A DNA stretch of 64,000 bases. It comes from Thinopyrum elongatum (Eukaryota; Streptophyta; Magnoliopsida; Poales; Poaceae). The stretch is taken from positions 542,796,432-542,860,431 of the forward strand of contig CM022297.1 of NCBI GenBank assembly GCA_011799875.1, given 5' to 3'. How positions within the stretch are numbered: position 1 is the stretch's first letter; each line of letters opens with the position of its first letter. A program made the position numbers and the translations under genes. This document shows positions 31,318-42,408 of the stretch, one piece after another. A model generated the notes under the pieces. The model worked only from the letters and a program-made list of their open reading frames with translations, searched no databases and was not told the origin of the DNA.

Positions 31318-32537
31318 TATACATAGATGATATGCACGAGTAGAACACAAAGAGTTGTGGGCGGTGATTGTCATACTGCTTACCACCAATGTCTTATTTT
31401 GATTCGGCGGTATTGTTGAATGAAGCGGCCCGGACCAACCTTACATGACCACGTTCATGAGACCGGTTCCACCGACAGACATGCAACTAGTTTTGCATAA
31501 AGGTGGTTGGCGGGTGTCTGTTTCTCCTACTTTAGTTAAATCGAATTTGACTGCGGCCGGTCCTTGTTGAAGGTTAAAACAGAAAACTTGATAAATCACC
31601 GTTGTGGTTTTGATGCGTAGGTAAGAACGGTTCTTGCTAGAAGCCCGTAGCAGCCACGTAAAACTTGCAACAACAAAGTAGAGGACGTCTAACTTGTTTT
31701 TGCAGGGCATGTTTTGATGTGATATGGTCAAGACATGATGTGATATACATTGTTGTATGAGATGATCATGTTTTGTAAAAGTTATCGGCAACTGGCAGGA
31801 GCCTTATGATTGTCGCTTTATTGTATGAAATGCAAATGCCATGTAATTGCTTTACTTTATCACTATGCGTTAGCGATAGTTGTAGAAGCAATAGTTGGCG
31901 AGACGACCACGAAGCAACGATGGAGATCAAGGTGTCAAGCCGGTGACGATGGAGATCATGACGATGCTTTGGAGATGGAGATCAAAAGCACAAGATGATG
32001 ATGGCCATATCATGTCACATATTTTGATTGCATGTGATGTTTATCTTTTATGCATCTTATTTTGCTTAGTACAGCGGTAGCATTATAAGATGATACCTTC
32101 ACTAAATTTCAAGGTATAAGTGTCCTCCCTAAGTATGCACCATTGCGACAGTTCGTCGTGTTGAGACAACACATGATGATCGGGTGTGATAGACTCTACG
32201 TTCAAATACAACGGGTGCAAGACAGTTTTGCACATGCGGAATACTCGGGTTAAACTTGACGAGCCTGGCATGTACAGACATGGCATCGGAACACTGGAGA
32301 CCGAAAGGTCAAACGTGAATCATATAGTAGATATGATCAACATAGAGATGTTCACCATTGATGACTACTCCATCTCACGTGATGATCGGACATGGTTTAG
32401 TTGATTTGGATCACGTATCATTTAAATGACTTGAGGGATGTCTATCTAAGTGGGAGTTCTTAAATAATTTGATTAATTGAACTTAATTTATCATGGACTT
32501 AGTCCTGAATGTTTTTGCATATCTATGTTGTAGATCA
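31318..32537 (+). other. Untranslated leader of the Angela-type element
   Basis: About 1.2 kb between the PBS and the gag start. AT-rich, no gene-like frame. Elements of this family have long leaders including packaging signals, so the length is normal. Confidence 0.75.
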
Positions 32538-33671
32538 ATGGCCCGTGCTACCGTTCCTTTGAATTTTAATGCGTTCCTAGAGAAAGCTAAGTTGAAATAT
32601 GATGGTAGCAATTGCACGGACTGGGTCCGTAACTTGAGGATTATCCTCATTGCTGCACAGAAGAATTATGTACTTGATGCACCGCTAGGTGAAAGGCCTG
32701 CTCCAGGAGCAGATGCTAATGTTATGAACGTCTGACAAGCTCGATTTGATGACTACTCGATAGTTCAGTGTGCCATGTTTTACGGCTTAGAATCGAGACT
32801 TTAAAGACGTTTTGAACGTCATGGAGCATATGAGATCTTCTAGGAGTTGAAGTTAATATTTTAAGCAAATGCCCAAGTTGAGAGATATGAAGTCTCCAAC
32901 AAGTTCTATAGCTGCTAGATGGAGGAGAACAGTTCTATCAGTGAACACATACTCAGAATGTCTGGATATCATAATCACTTGACTCAGCTGGGAGTTAATC
33001 TTTCAGATGATAGTGTTATTGACAGAGTTCTCCAATCACTGTCACTAAGCTACAAAGGCTTCGTGATGAACTATGATATGCAAGGGATGGAAAAGACAAT
33101 TCCCGAGCTCTTCGCAATGCTCAAAGCTGCGGAGGTAGAAATCAAGAAGGAGCATCAAGTGTTGATGGTTAATAAGACAACTAGTTTCAAGAAAAAGGGC
33201 CAGGGTAAGAAGGGGAACTTCAAGAGGAATGGCAAGCAAGTTGCCACTCCCGGGAAGAAGCCCAAAGCTGGACCCAAGCCTGAAACTGAGTGCTTCTACT
33301 GCAAAGGGACTGGTCACTGGAAACGGAACTGCCCCAAGTATTTGGCGGATAAGAAGGATGGCAAAGTAAACAAAGCTATATTTGATATACATGTTATTGA
33401 TGTGTACCTTACTAATGCTCGTAGTAGCGCCTGGGTATTTGATACTGGTTCGGTTGCTCATATTTGTAACTCGAAACAGGGGCTACGGATTAAACGAAGA
33501 TTGGCTAAGGACGAGGTGACGATGCGCGTCGGGAATGGTTCCAAGGTCGATGTGATCGCCGTCGGCACGCTACCTCCACATCTACCTTCGGGATTAGTTT
33601 TAGACCTGAATAATTGTTATTTGGTGCCAGCGTTGAGCATGAACATTATATCTGGATCTTGTTTAGTGTGA
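32538..33671 (+). pseudogene. Copia gag and protease region, broken by stops
   Basis: Start at ATG 32538 (MARATVPLNFNAFLEKAKLK), the gag N-terminus. A TGA at 32733 ends the first frame. More in-frame stops follow at about 32802, 32844, 32862 and 32916. From 32919 the frame is open: UBN2-type gag (DDSVIDRVLQSLSLSYKGF), a basic tract, a zinc knuckle with C-x2-C-x4-H-x4-C (CFYCKGTGHWKRNC), and the aspartic protease site VFDTGS. A TGA stop precedes DGYSFKS at 33671. Gag would package the RNA and protease would cut the polyprotein. Most stops can be explained by C-to-T or G-to-A changes of Gln, Trp and Arg codons. Confidence 0.9.
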
Positions 33672-34841
33672 GACGGTTATTCCTTTAAATCAGAGAATAA
33701 TGGTTGTTCTATTTATATGAGTAATATCTTTTATGGTCATGCACCCTTGAAGAGTTGTCTATTTTTGTTGAATCTCGATTGTGGTGATACATATATTCAT
33801 AATATTGATGCCAAAAGATGCAAAGTTGATAATGATAGTGCAACATATTTGTGGCACTGCCGTTTAGGTCATATTGGTGTAAAGCGCATGAAGAAACTCC
33901 ATGCGGATGGACTTTTGGAATCACTTGCTTATGAATCATTTGATACTTGCGAACCATGCCTCATGGGCAAGATGACTAAAACTCTGTTCTCCGGAACAAT
34001 GAAGCGAGCCAATGACTTATTAGAAATAATACATACCGATGTATGCGGTCCGATGAGTGTTGAGGCTCGCGGCAGGTATCGTTATTTTCTAACCTTCACA
34101 GATAATTTGAGCAGATATGGGTATATCTACTTGATGAAACACAAGTCTGAAACATTTAAAAAGTTCAAAGAATTTCAGAATGAAGTGGAGAATCCTCGTA
34201 ACAAGAAAATAAAGTTTTTACGATCTGATCGCGGAGGCGAATATTTGAGTTACGAGTTTGGCCTTCATTTAAAACAATGTGGAATAGTTTCACAACTCAT
34301 GCCACCTGGAACACCACAGCGTAATGGTGTGTCCAAACGACGTAACCGTACTTTATTAGATATGGTGCGATCTATGATGTCTCTTACCGATTTACCACTA
34401 TCGTTTTGGAGTTATGCATTAGAGACAGTTGCATTCACGTTAAATAGGGCATCGTCTAAATCCGTTGAGACGACACAGTATGAACTGTGGTTTGGCAAGA
34501 AACCTAAGCTGTCGTTTCTTAAAGTTTGGGGTTGCGACACTTATGTCAAAAGGCTTCAGCCTAATAAGCTCGAACCCAAATCGGATAAGTGCGTCTTCAT
34601 AGGATACCCTAAGGAAACATTTGGGTACACCTTCTACCACAGATCCGAAGGCAAGATCTTTGTTGCCAAGAATGGAAACTTTCTAGAGAAGGAGTTTCTC
34701 TCGAAAGAAGTGAGTGGAAAGAAAGTAGAACTTGATGAGGTAATTATACCTTCTCTCGAATTGAAAAGTAGCTCATCACAGAACACCGTTCCCGTGATGC
34801 CTACACCAATTAGAGAGGAAGCTAATGATGATGATCATTAA
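33672..34841 (+). pseudogene. Copia integrase, catalytic Glu replaced by Lys
   Basis: An open frame of 374 codons from Met 33717. The HHCC zinc domain has H47, H52, C78 and C81. The catalytic core has D108 (HTDVCGP) and D171 (RSDRGGEY). The third acidic residue expected 36 positions later is K207 (codon AAA at 34335), where the family has Glu. The C-terminal part carries WGCDTYVKRLQPNKLEPKSD and FIGYPKETFGY, normal for this family. It ends at a TAA at 34839-34841 within the linker to RT. Integrase inserts the cDNA into the genome; K207 should abolish catalysis. Confidence 0.9.
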
Positions 34842-35372
34842 ACTTCAGATCAAGTTACTACCGAACCTCGTAAGTCAACCAGAGCACGTTTCACACCAGA
34901 GTGGTACGGTAATCCTGTTCTGGAAGTCATGTTACTAGACCATGATGAACCTACGAACTATGAAGAAGCTATGATGAGCCCAGATTTCAAAAAATGGCTT
35001 GAGACCATGAAATCTGAGATAGGATCCATGTATGAGAACAAAGTGTGGACTTTGATGGATTTGCCCGATGATCGGCGAGCCATAGAAAATAAATGGATTT
35101 TCAAGAAGAAGACTGACGCTGATGGTAATGTTACTGTCTACAAAGCTCGACTTGTCGCGAAAGGTTTTCGACAAGTTCAAGGAGTTGACTACGATAAGAC
35201 TTTCTCATCCGTAGCGATGCTTAAGTCTGTCCGAATCATGTTAGCAATTGCTGTATTTTATAATTATGAAATCTGGCAAATGGACGTCAAAACTGCATTT
35301 CTTAATGGATTTCCTAAATAAGAGTTGTATATTATGCAACTAGAAGATTTTGTCGATCCTAAAGGTGCTAAC
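34842..35372 (+). pseudogene. Copia reverse transcriptase, N-terminal fragment
   Basis: The frame continues after the stop as TSDQVTTEPR and into the RVT_2 start: WLETMKSEIGSMYENKVWTL, IENKWIFKKKTDADGNVTVY, ARLVAKGF, and QMDVKTAFLNG (first catalytic Asp). A TAA at 35319-35321 interrupts it. Recognisable RT ends at VDPKGAN, before the YVDD box. The enzyme is therefore doubly dead. Confidence 0.88.
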
Positions 35373-35616
35373 TCAGTACGAAGCTACCTCTACCGGTAAC
35401 ACTAATCCCGAAGATGCGAGCGATCGCGACGAAGCGACCAACCATGAGGTGCCGCCCAGTGGAGGGAGAACCCAAAAGGCAAAGCAAACCTAGGCGCCTA
35501 AACCAGCAAGGGACCAGCAAGATTGTTATCAGTCACATGCCTAAGTTGACAGGCATGCCTCTTAGCCCCGAGAAGGCTGTCGAAGGATATAATAATAACA
35601 AGATTGGTTCCAGTTA
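35373..35616. other. Unassigned segment between truncated copia and R module 3
   Basis: It replaces the rest of the copia pol. One frame reads TNPEDASDRDEATNHEVPPS, another VISHMPKLTGMPLSPEKAVE, which looks protein-derived and is repeated in the second copy. I cannot assign the source; it may be a tail of another transposon protein left at a deletion junction. Confidence 0.45.
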
Positions 35617-36450
35617 GGATAAAGCGCATAAACATATAATCCATTTAAGAACCGTTCCACAAACGACTATGTATCGTTCTTTGGTGGTCTTTGTCCCTGG
35701 GCATTTGGATGGCTCCAGCGAGAGGTTTCAAGATTTGGGTATCTTGATTCATTTCTTCAACCCGTCGGAGTTGCCTTCGTTTTTTCAACTAAAATTGACT
35801 TGAACCCAACCACGGTGGATAATCCGATATTGTCTCTCTTCTTTGCGAATAATAATCGGATAATGTCTTGGGGGCGTTGTTCTTAACAATGGGCACACAA
35901 GGCCGACTATTTGAAAGTTGCCTTCAAGATAATTAACACCTGTCGATTTTACCGACCGTTGGAATGGAATCCAACGTGGTGCAAAAATATATAGACAGGT
36001 GACAGAAGACTCTATACTGATCGTGCATACTAGTACTTGTGTAGAGGAACGTCAGCCGTTACGAACACGGCGACACGAGGCCCACGGGCAGCCGGCACGT
36101 GCACCTTTTTTAAGGATTATATTAGTAACATAATGGCACTACGCGCCGAGATTATGATCAGTGTTTTAGTAGCTCAGTGACACGGCTAATCAAGGCTTTG
36201 ACACCATCATATGATTGATTAGTAGTACTCCTGCTACTAGTAGTTCCGGCCGGGTAGGGATTGCTCCGGCATGAACATCGATTATTGTAATCGATTACTA
36301 TAATGTGTACTGATTTGCTTCTCTAGGCCAGACAGCGGCAGCTCCAGGGGAGTACGTTTTGGTGCTTATCCTTTTGTCCCTTCCCAAGTCAACTCCAGCT
36401 CTATTCTGTCTTCCAAGGTACCAATTCATCAGCAGCTCCAAGGGTCCTGA
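35617..36450 (+). repeat. R module, copy 3
   Basis: Full-length relative of 8811-9703 with a few percent differences and small deletions. It begins taggataaagcgcataaac and ends at the tga target of the Harbinger-like element, the same place as in copy 1. Confidence 0.8.
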
Positions 36451-37325
36451 GGCCAACTCCAACTCCAACGCGTGACTAAAAACGGATGTCCGTTCTGTCT
36501 GGATTTCGTCCGTTTGAGGTGGCAATGGGATCGTGTCCGTCCGGATTCGTGAATGCGGCGGCCGTGCACCCAACGCGCGGCCGCATTTCGGCCGCATCTT
36601 GCCCTCGTGCCATGCAAAAGTGAGAAACAGAGGATTTAAAGTCGCAGCCGCGGTTCGCACTAGTTCACGCCGGCCGGCAACACAGCCGGCGGCCTACAGT
36701 CTGACGCCGGCAACAAAGCCAGCGGCTGGCACAGGAGCCGGCCTTCAAAAAGACATGTTTCATGCCGGCAACAAAGCCAGCAGCCGGCACAGGAGCCAGC
36801 CTTCAGAATGGACAAGTTTTGTCGCCGGCAACAAAGCCGGCGGCTGGCATAGGAGCCAGTCTTCAAAAGAGACAAGTTTTCTCGCCGGCACAAGAGCCGG
36901 CCTTAAAAAAGGACCACCATCGTGACCATCGCGGCCGAGGTCTCACCTAGATCATGCCGTCGCGGGCGAACATCTCCTTCTGCCGGTTCGTGAACCAAGC
37001 CTTTCTTTCCGGTGACATGTTGTTCTTGTCGACGATCATGATCGCTAGTGCCACCTCCTTGGCTTTTGTGTCGGCATTGGTGGCCTCGATCTCTAGCTTC
37101 TTGAGTTGAGCAGCCTCCTCGATGTCAAGCTTCCTCTTCTTCATGGCCTCCTCCATATCAAGCTTCTTCTTTTGAAGATATAGGTATATCTTCATTTGCT
37201 CCTCCTTCCCTTTGCTCTTCCTCTCCTCCCGCATTTTTTTTGGCTCATCATATCCTCCAAAGTTCCTTGCAAGGCTATAGAAGACGCATCACGCTTCTCG
37301 TCGGACTTCGAGCTTGTCTTGCCCC
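36451..37325 (-). mobile_element. Harbinger-like element, second copy, cut by the CACTA element
   Basis: It starts ggccaactccaactccaacg directly after tga (36448-36450), runs through the gccggcaaca minisatellite (36673-36905) and the ORF1 C-terminal exon, and stops at cttgcccc, where CACTA begins. The rest of the element is not in the window. Confidence 0.8.
36947..37318 (-). pseudogene. Harbinger ORF1 C-terminal exon (NAM-associated coiled coil), partial
   Basis: The minus-strand frame from Met 37234 ends at 36947 with MSPERKAWFTNRQKEMFARD, as in the copy at 10239. The Lys/Glu helix (KLDMEEAMKKRKLDIEEAAQ) is intact. Upstream, one base is missing relative to the first copy near 37238, shifting the frame before the CACTA insertion removes the remainder. 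Confidence 0.7.
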
Positions 37326-37369
37326 CACTAGTAGAAAACAGGGCTTTGGTTCGGGCCAGCCCAGCCCAT

Positions 37370-37614
37370 TAGTCCCGGTTCAGTCACGAACCGGGACCCA
37401 TGGGGGGCATACGTCCCGGTTCATGCACCCAGGGGGCCGGCCGGGGCCTCGTGGGCATTGGTCCCGGTTCGTCTGGACCCATTTGTCCCGGTTCCTGGCA
37501 CGAACCGGGACCAATGGGCCTCGCTCCTGGCCCACATCCATTGGTCCCGGTTCGTGGCTTGAACCGGGACAGAAGGGGGGCCTTTAGTCCCGGTTCCACG
37601 CACGAACCGGGATG
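37370..37614. repeat. CACTA 5' subterminal inverted repeats
   Basis: Repeated gtcccggtt...gaaccgggac hairpins: 37373-37396, 37485-37512, 37543-37570 and 37586-37612, plus unpaired gtcccggttc copies near 37411 and 37461. In En/Spm elements such subterminal repeats bind the transposase-accessory protein. Confidence 0.85.
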
Positions 37615-37621
37615 AATGAGG

Positions 37622-37991
37622 TGGCTATATATACCCCATCGCCGGCGAGCAGAGCACTCCACACTGCTCTGTTTTTTCTGGCCGGCGAGGGGAGAGCTTT
37701 GTGGTGCTCTAGCTCACCTCCTATGCACATGAGGTGTTTGATGAAATGCCCGAGCCACACTAGTTAAGCTTTCTCCTCTCGAAGCTCGACCTTCAAGCTC
37801 CATTTTCCTCAAGATTTGTCTAGGTTTAGCGGTCCGTCACGTCCCGTCCCCGTCTTCACCGCCGTCGCTCGCCCGCGCCGATCTCGTCGCCGGCATAACC
37901 GTGGTGAGCCTCTTGTTCTTATCTTCTTTCTAAAAGAAAAAAATTCTCGTCGCCGGTTTTTTACACACTTAATTATATATAATGCACGCAG
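37622..37991 (+). promoter_or_regulatory. CACTA promoter, 5' UTR and leader intron
   Basis: ctatatatacccc (37625-37637) serves as TATA-like box. The leader is followed by a likely intron from about gtggtgagcc (37900) to the acceptor aatgcacgcag ending at 37991, directly before the transposase ATG. Confidence 0.5.
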
Positions 37992-40590
37992 ATGAACCGG
38001 CAATGGATGTACGGTGACAGACGCACCTCCGAGTACATTAAGGGCGTGCATAATTTTTTCGAAGTGGCTGAGGCAAACAAGCAGAATGGTTTTATGTGTT
38101 GTCCATGCCCTATATGTGGGAATACGAAGTCTTACTCTGACCGGAAAATCCTTCACACCCACCTGCTTGAGAAGGGTTTCATGCCACACTATAATGTTTG
38201 GACCAGGCACGGAGAAATAGGGGTTATGATGAAAGACAGCGAAGAAGAAGAGGACGATGACAACTATGTGCCCCCTGAATACGGTGATGCTGCAACGGGG
38301 GAAGCTGAAGATCAAGAGGAACCAGACGATGTGCCCGATGATGATCTCCGCCGGGTCATTGTTGATGCAAGGAGACAGTGCGAAAGTGAAAAGGAGAAGC
38401 TGAAATTCGATCGCATGTTAGAGGATCACCAAAAAGGATTGTACCCCAATTGCGAAGATGGCAACACAAAGCTCGGTACCGTACTGGAATTGTTGCAGTG
38501 GAAGGCAGAGAATGCTGTGCCTGACAAAGGATTTGAGAAGCTACTGAAAATATTGAAGAAGAAGCTTCCAAAGGATAACGAATTGCCCGACAGTATGTAC
38601 GCAGCAAAGAAGGTCGTATGCCCTCTAGGATTGGATATGCAGAAGAGACATGCATGCCCTAATGACTGCATCCTGTACCGCGGTGCGTACGAGGATTTGA
38701 ACGCATGCCCGGTATGCGGTGCATTGTGGTATAAGATCAGACGAGATGACCCTGGTGATGTTGATGGCGAGCCCCCCAGGAAGATGGTTCCTGCGAAGGT
38801 GTTGTGGTATGCTCCTATAATACCACAGTTGAAACATCTGTTCAGAAACAAAGAGCATGCCAAGTTGATGCGATGGCACAGAGAGGACCGTAAGAAACAC
38901 GGGAAGTTGAGAGCACCCGCTGACGGGTCGCAGTGGAGAAAAATCGAGAGAAAGTACCGGGAGGAGTTTGCAGGTGACGCAAGGAACGTATGGTTTGGTT
39001 TAAGCGTGGATGACATTTATCCTTTCGGGGAGCAGAGCAGCAATCACAGCACCTGGCCCGTGACTCTATGTATCTATAACCTTCCTCCTTGGCTGTGCAT
39101 GAAGCGGAAGTTCATTATGATGCCAGTACTCATCCAAGGCCCTAAGCAACCCGGCAACGACATTGATGTGTACCTAAGGCCATTAGTTGAAGAACTTTTA
39201 CAGCTGTGGAATGGAAACGGTGTACGTGTGTGGGATGAGCACAGACAGGAGGAATTTGACCTGCATGCGTTGCTGTTTGTAACCATCAATGATTGGCCTG
39301 CTCTCAGTAACCTTTCAGGACAGACAAACAAGGGATACCACGCATGCACGAACTGTTTAGCTGACACCGAAAGTATATACCTGGACAAATGCAGGAAGAA
39401 TGTGTACCTGGGGCATCGTCGATTTATTCCGACCAACCATCAATGTCGAAACAAAAGGCAAGCATTTCAAAGGCGAGGCAGATCACCGGAAGAAACCCGC
39501 CATGCGTACCAGTGATCACGTACTAGCTATGGTCAATGATTTACACGTAATCTTTGGAAAGGGTCCTGGCGGACTATCTGTTTCGAATGACGCTGAGGGA
39601 CGCGCTCCCATGTGGAAGAAGAAATCTATATTTTGGGACCTACCCTACTGGAAAGACCTAGAGGTCCGCTCTTCAATCGACGTGATGCACGTGACAAAGA
39701 ACCTTTGCGTGAACCTGCTAGGCTTCTTGGGCGTGTATGGAAAGACAAAAGATACACCGGAGGCACGGGAGGACCTGCAACGTTGGCACGAAAAAGACGG
39801 CATGCCTCCAAAGCAGTATGAAGGTCCTGCCAGCTATGCTCTTACCAAAGAAGAGAAGGAAATCTTCTTTGAATGCCTGCTCAGTATGAAGGTCCCGTCT
39901 GGCTTCTCGTCGAATATAAAGGGAATAATAAATATCCCAGAGAAAAAGTTCCAGAACCTAAAGTCTCATGACTGCCACGTGATTATGACGCAACTGCTTC
40001 CGGTTGCATTGAGGGGGCTTCTACCGGAAAACGTTCGATTAGCCATTGTGAAGCTACGTGCATTCCTCAATGCAATCTCTCAGAAGGTGATCGATCCAGA
40101 AATCATACCAAGGCTAAGGAGTGATGTGGCGCAATATCTTGTCAGTTTCGAGCTGGTGTTCCCACCATCCTTCTTCAATATCATGACGCACGTCCTAGTT
40201 CATCTAGTCGACGAGATTGTTGTTCTGGGCCCCGTATTTCTACACAATATGTTCCCCTTTGAGAGGTTCATGGGAGTCCTAAAGAAATATGTCCATAACC
40301 GTGCTAGGCCAGAAGGAAGCATCTCCATGGGCCATCAAACAGAGGATGTCATTGGGTTTTGTGTTGACTTCATTCCTTACCTTAAGAAGATTGGTCTCCC
40401 TCAATCGCGGTATGAGGGGAGACTGACTGGAAAAGGCACGCTAGGAGGGGACTCAATAATATGCAGGGACGGGCATTCTTGGTCTCAAGCACACTACACA
40501 GCTCTACAGAACTCTACCTTGGTGACCCCGTATGTCGATGAACACAAGAACATTCAGCGCTCCAAACACCCGGAGCAGTGTGACGACTAG
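37992..40590 (+). pseudogene. TNP2-type CACTA transposase, one frameshift and a terminal nonsense codon
   Basis: The ATG at 37992 follows a splice-acceptor-like site. It has a Transpos_assoc N-terminus (MNRQWMYG, Cys-rich CCPCPICGN around residues 36-44), an acidic linker (EEEEDDDNYVPPEYGD), then a Transposase_21 (TNP2) core with CPLGLDMQKRHACPNDC, the Asp-containing GLSVDDIYPF near residue 335 and FVTINDWPAL near 433. The frame shifts near 39450 and continues as KGKHFKGEADHRKKPAMRTS, IFWDLPYWKDLEVRSSIDVM and the DUF4218 region (NMFPFERFMGVLKKYVHNRA). A TAG at 40588-40590 replaces an expected Trp codon after PEQCDD. Role: excision and reintegration of CACTA elements. Confidence 0.9.
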
Positions 40591-41110
40591 ATTACATGTG
40601 AACACATCAGGACTTTAGGTAGTTGGTTGGAAACACGTCTCAGAGGTGACAACACTGTTTCTGATGAGCTGTACTCGTTGTCCAGGGGACCATCTTCGAC
40701 TGTATTGACTTACAAAGGATACGAGATAAATGGGAATACATTTTACACGATCGCCCAAGATCAAAAGAGCACCAACCAAAACAGCGGTGTATGCTTTGAT
40801 GCAGCAACCAAGAGGGGAAAGGACACATATTATGGTTACATAGTGGACATATGGGAACTTGACTACAGACATGATTTTAAGGTCCCTTTAAGTGCAAATC
40901 GGTCAATCTGTCAGGAGGCGGGGTACAGGTAGAGCCACATTACGGAATGACAACAGTGGATCTAAACAATCTTGGGTACACAGACGAACCATTCGTCCTA
41001 GCCAATGATGTGGCGCAGGTTTTATATGTGAAGGACATGTCTACCATACCGAGAAAAAGAAAAGATAAGGAAGCGAATACATCATACGATGAGCCAAAGG
41101 GCACATAGTT
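40591..41110 (+). pseudogene. Transposase C-terminal region (DUF4216-like)
   Basis: Continues the same protein: GSWLETRLRGDNTVSDELYS, then the DUF4216 signature YYGYIVDIWELDYRHDFKVP. One base appears lost near 40890 (the sense resumes as CKSVNLSGGGVQVEPHYGMT in another frame) and runs to VLANDVAQVLYVKDMS and a Lys-rich tail. It is separated from the main part only by the stop at 40588. Confidence 0.8.
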
Positions 41111-41295
41111 CTTTCAGGGAAAAGAGACATCGTGGGAGTGGAGGGTAAGACAGACATGTCTGAAGATTATGAAAATTTTCATGAAATTCCTCCCTTCAAA
41201 GTCAAGGCTGACCCAAGCACCCTGTTAAGCGATGAAGAATATCCATGGTTACGGCGCAATAAGCAAAGGACACAAGCGAAGAAAAAGTGAAGAGA

Positions 41296-41505
41296 GATGA
41301 AGTCAGAAAGGGTTGAAAATTGATGATATGGCTTTGAATGGTTCATTTTGAGCACACAAAAAGTCTGGAGTTCAAATAAGTTCAAAAAAATGAAATCCCT
41401 TTGTAACAGATGAGTTTTTGTCCGAAACCCTGCTTCGAAAGAGATTGTCCATTTTGTACACGAAGTGCATCCAGTTTTTGCCGTAACCCTCTCAACTTTT
41501 ATGAA
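41296..41505 (+). repeat. Remnant (0.6 unit) of a CACTA-internal 330-bp tandem array
   Basis: Matches the first 200 bases of the array seen intact at 61031-63217 in the second copy. It carries the cctgcttcgaaag variant found only in the first unit there, and then passes directly into the sequence that follows the last unit. Confidence 0.8.
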
Positions 41506-42095
41506 ACTCTAATAGCAAAAATAATTAACTAAAAGAATGAACTAGAAAACTTTAATGAAACTCTAATAGAAAAAAGAATGAACTAGAAAACTTTAATGAA
41601 ACTCTAATAACAAAAGGAATCAACTAAAATTTATGCAACTAAAATTATCAAAGTATTTTCTGTTCAAAACATTAAAAGCAAAAAGAATTTTCATAAAGAA
41701 CTTTTTTTGTTAGAAACTTTTATAGCAAAAGGAATTATCATAAAGATTTTTTTTGTTTGAAACTAAAATAACAAAAACTGTTTTTGAATATAATGATAAA
41801 ACACAGTAATATTAAATAGCAGGAAAAAGAATCACTCCAAAATCTATTTTTATAGTAAAGTTAATCACAAACTAGTGATTCACACAAATTTCAAAGAATT
41901 CAAATTTAAACTATTCAAATTGGAAAACTAATGGCACTAACAGCAAGTTTATAATTTTTATTACCTAAAAGCAAAAAGAATCACTGAAAAACAGTTTGTA
42001 TTTTGTTGTAAGTAGAAACAAAATAAAATAAATAAAGCAAAAAAGAAAACAAAAAAATAGAAAAAAAATAAAAAAAAAATGCCACCTACTGGGCC
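41506..42095. other. AT-rich non-coding 3' part of CACTA
   Basis: Short irregular repeats of actttaatgaaactctaata and A-runs; no gene. Confidence 0.75.
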
Positions 42096-42203
42096 AGCAC
42101 GGCCTGAATACGACTAGAAACCCATCCATGGGCCAGGATTCAGGCCCGCAGAGGCCCAGCAGGCCCACGTCAAAGAGTAGCAGAGAAGGCCTGAAAGCCT
42201 GCA

Positions 42204-42395
42204 GTTGAGAGGAGCTCGAGAGGGTCGGCGCAGCAGCGCTTATAAACCACTCTCGAGCTCTCTCAACTAGCGAGGTGGGACTAAACATCCCACCGCACCG
42301 CGCTAGCGCAAGGCCTTTGGTCCCGGTTGGTAGCAGCAACCGGGACGAAAGGGGGGGCATTGGTCCCGGTTGGTGGAACAAACCGGGACCAATGC
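42204..42395. repeat. CACTA 3' subterminal inverted repeats
   Basis: gttgagaggagctcgagag (42204) pairs with ctctcgagctctctcaac (about 42250-42267). Between them lies a tataaa (42241). Next is a nested palindrome, ctagcg...gtggga...tcccac...cgctag (42268-42309). Two gtcccggttggt...accgggac hairpins follow (42320-42346 and 42363-42390). Confidence 0.8.
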
Positions 42396-42403
42396 CCCCC
42401 CTT

Positions 42404-42408
42404 TGGTG
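42404..42408. other. Breakpoint joining CACTA 3' region to a second copy of 22297 onward
   Basis: Left of this point the sequence is CACTA subterminal (aatgccccccctttggt). Right of it gaagacaggccccgacatcg matches 22297 (gaagaccaggccccgacatc). No target duplication or repeat marks the join, apart from at most a base or two of overlap. Confidence 0.85.

Larger units (their letters stand above)
29529..35372 (+). mobile_element. Angela/WIS/BARE-1-type copia LTR retrotransposon, 3' truncated
   Basis: Order: 5' LTR, PBS, leader, gag, protease, integrase, start of RT. That is the copia domain order. The polyprotein then stops matching after VDPKGAN at about 35372, and neither RNase H nor a 3' LTR is present. 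The family assignment rests on the LTR ends, on blocks such as gacaagacccatccgttagc and cggaacgagtaaagagactt, and on the protein. No target duplication can be checked because the 3' end is missing. Confidence 0.9.
37326..42404 (+). mobile_element. CACTA (En/Spm-type) DNA transposon, 3' terminus missing
   Basis: It begins with the terminus cactagtagaaaacagggct inserted in the Harbinger ORF1 (after cttgcccc; ccc is a possible 3-bp target duplication). It contains 5' subterminal hairpins, a TNP2-type transposase, an internal tandem-repeat remnant, an AT-rich region and 3' subterminal hairpins. The sequence leaves the element at about 42404, before a right terminus or flank is reached, because of the junction described there. 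Confidence 0.92.
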
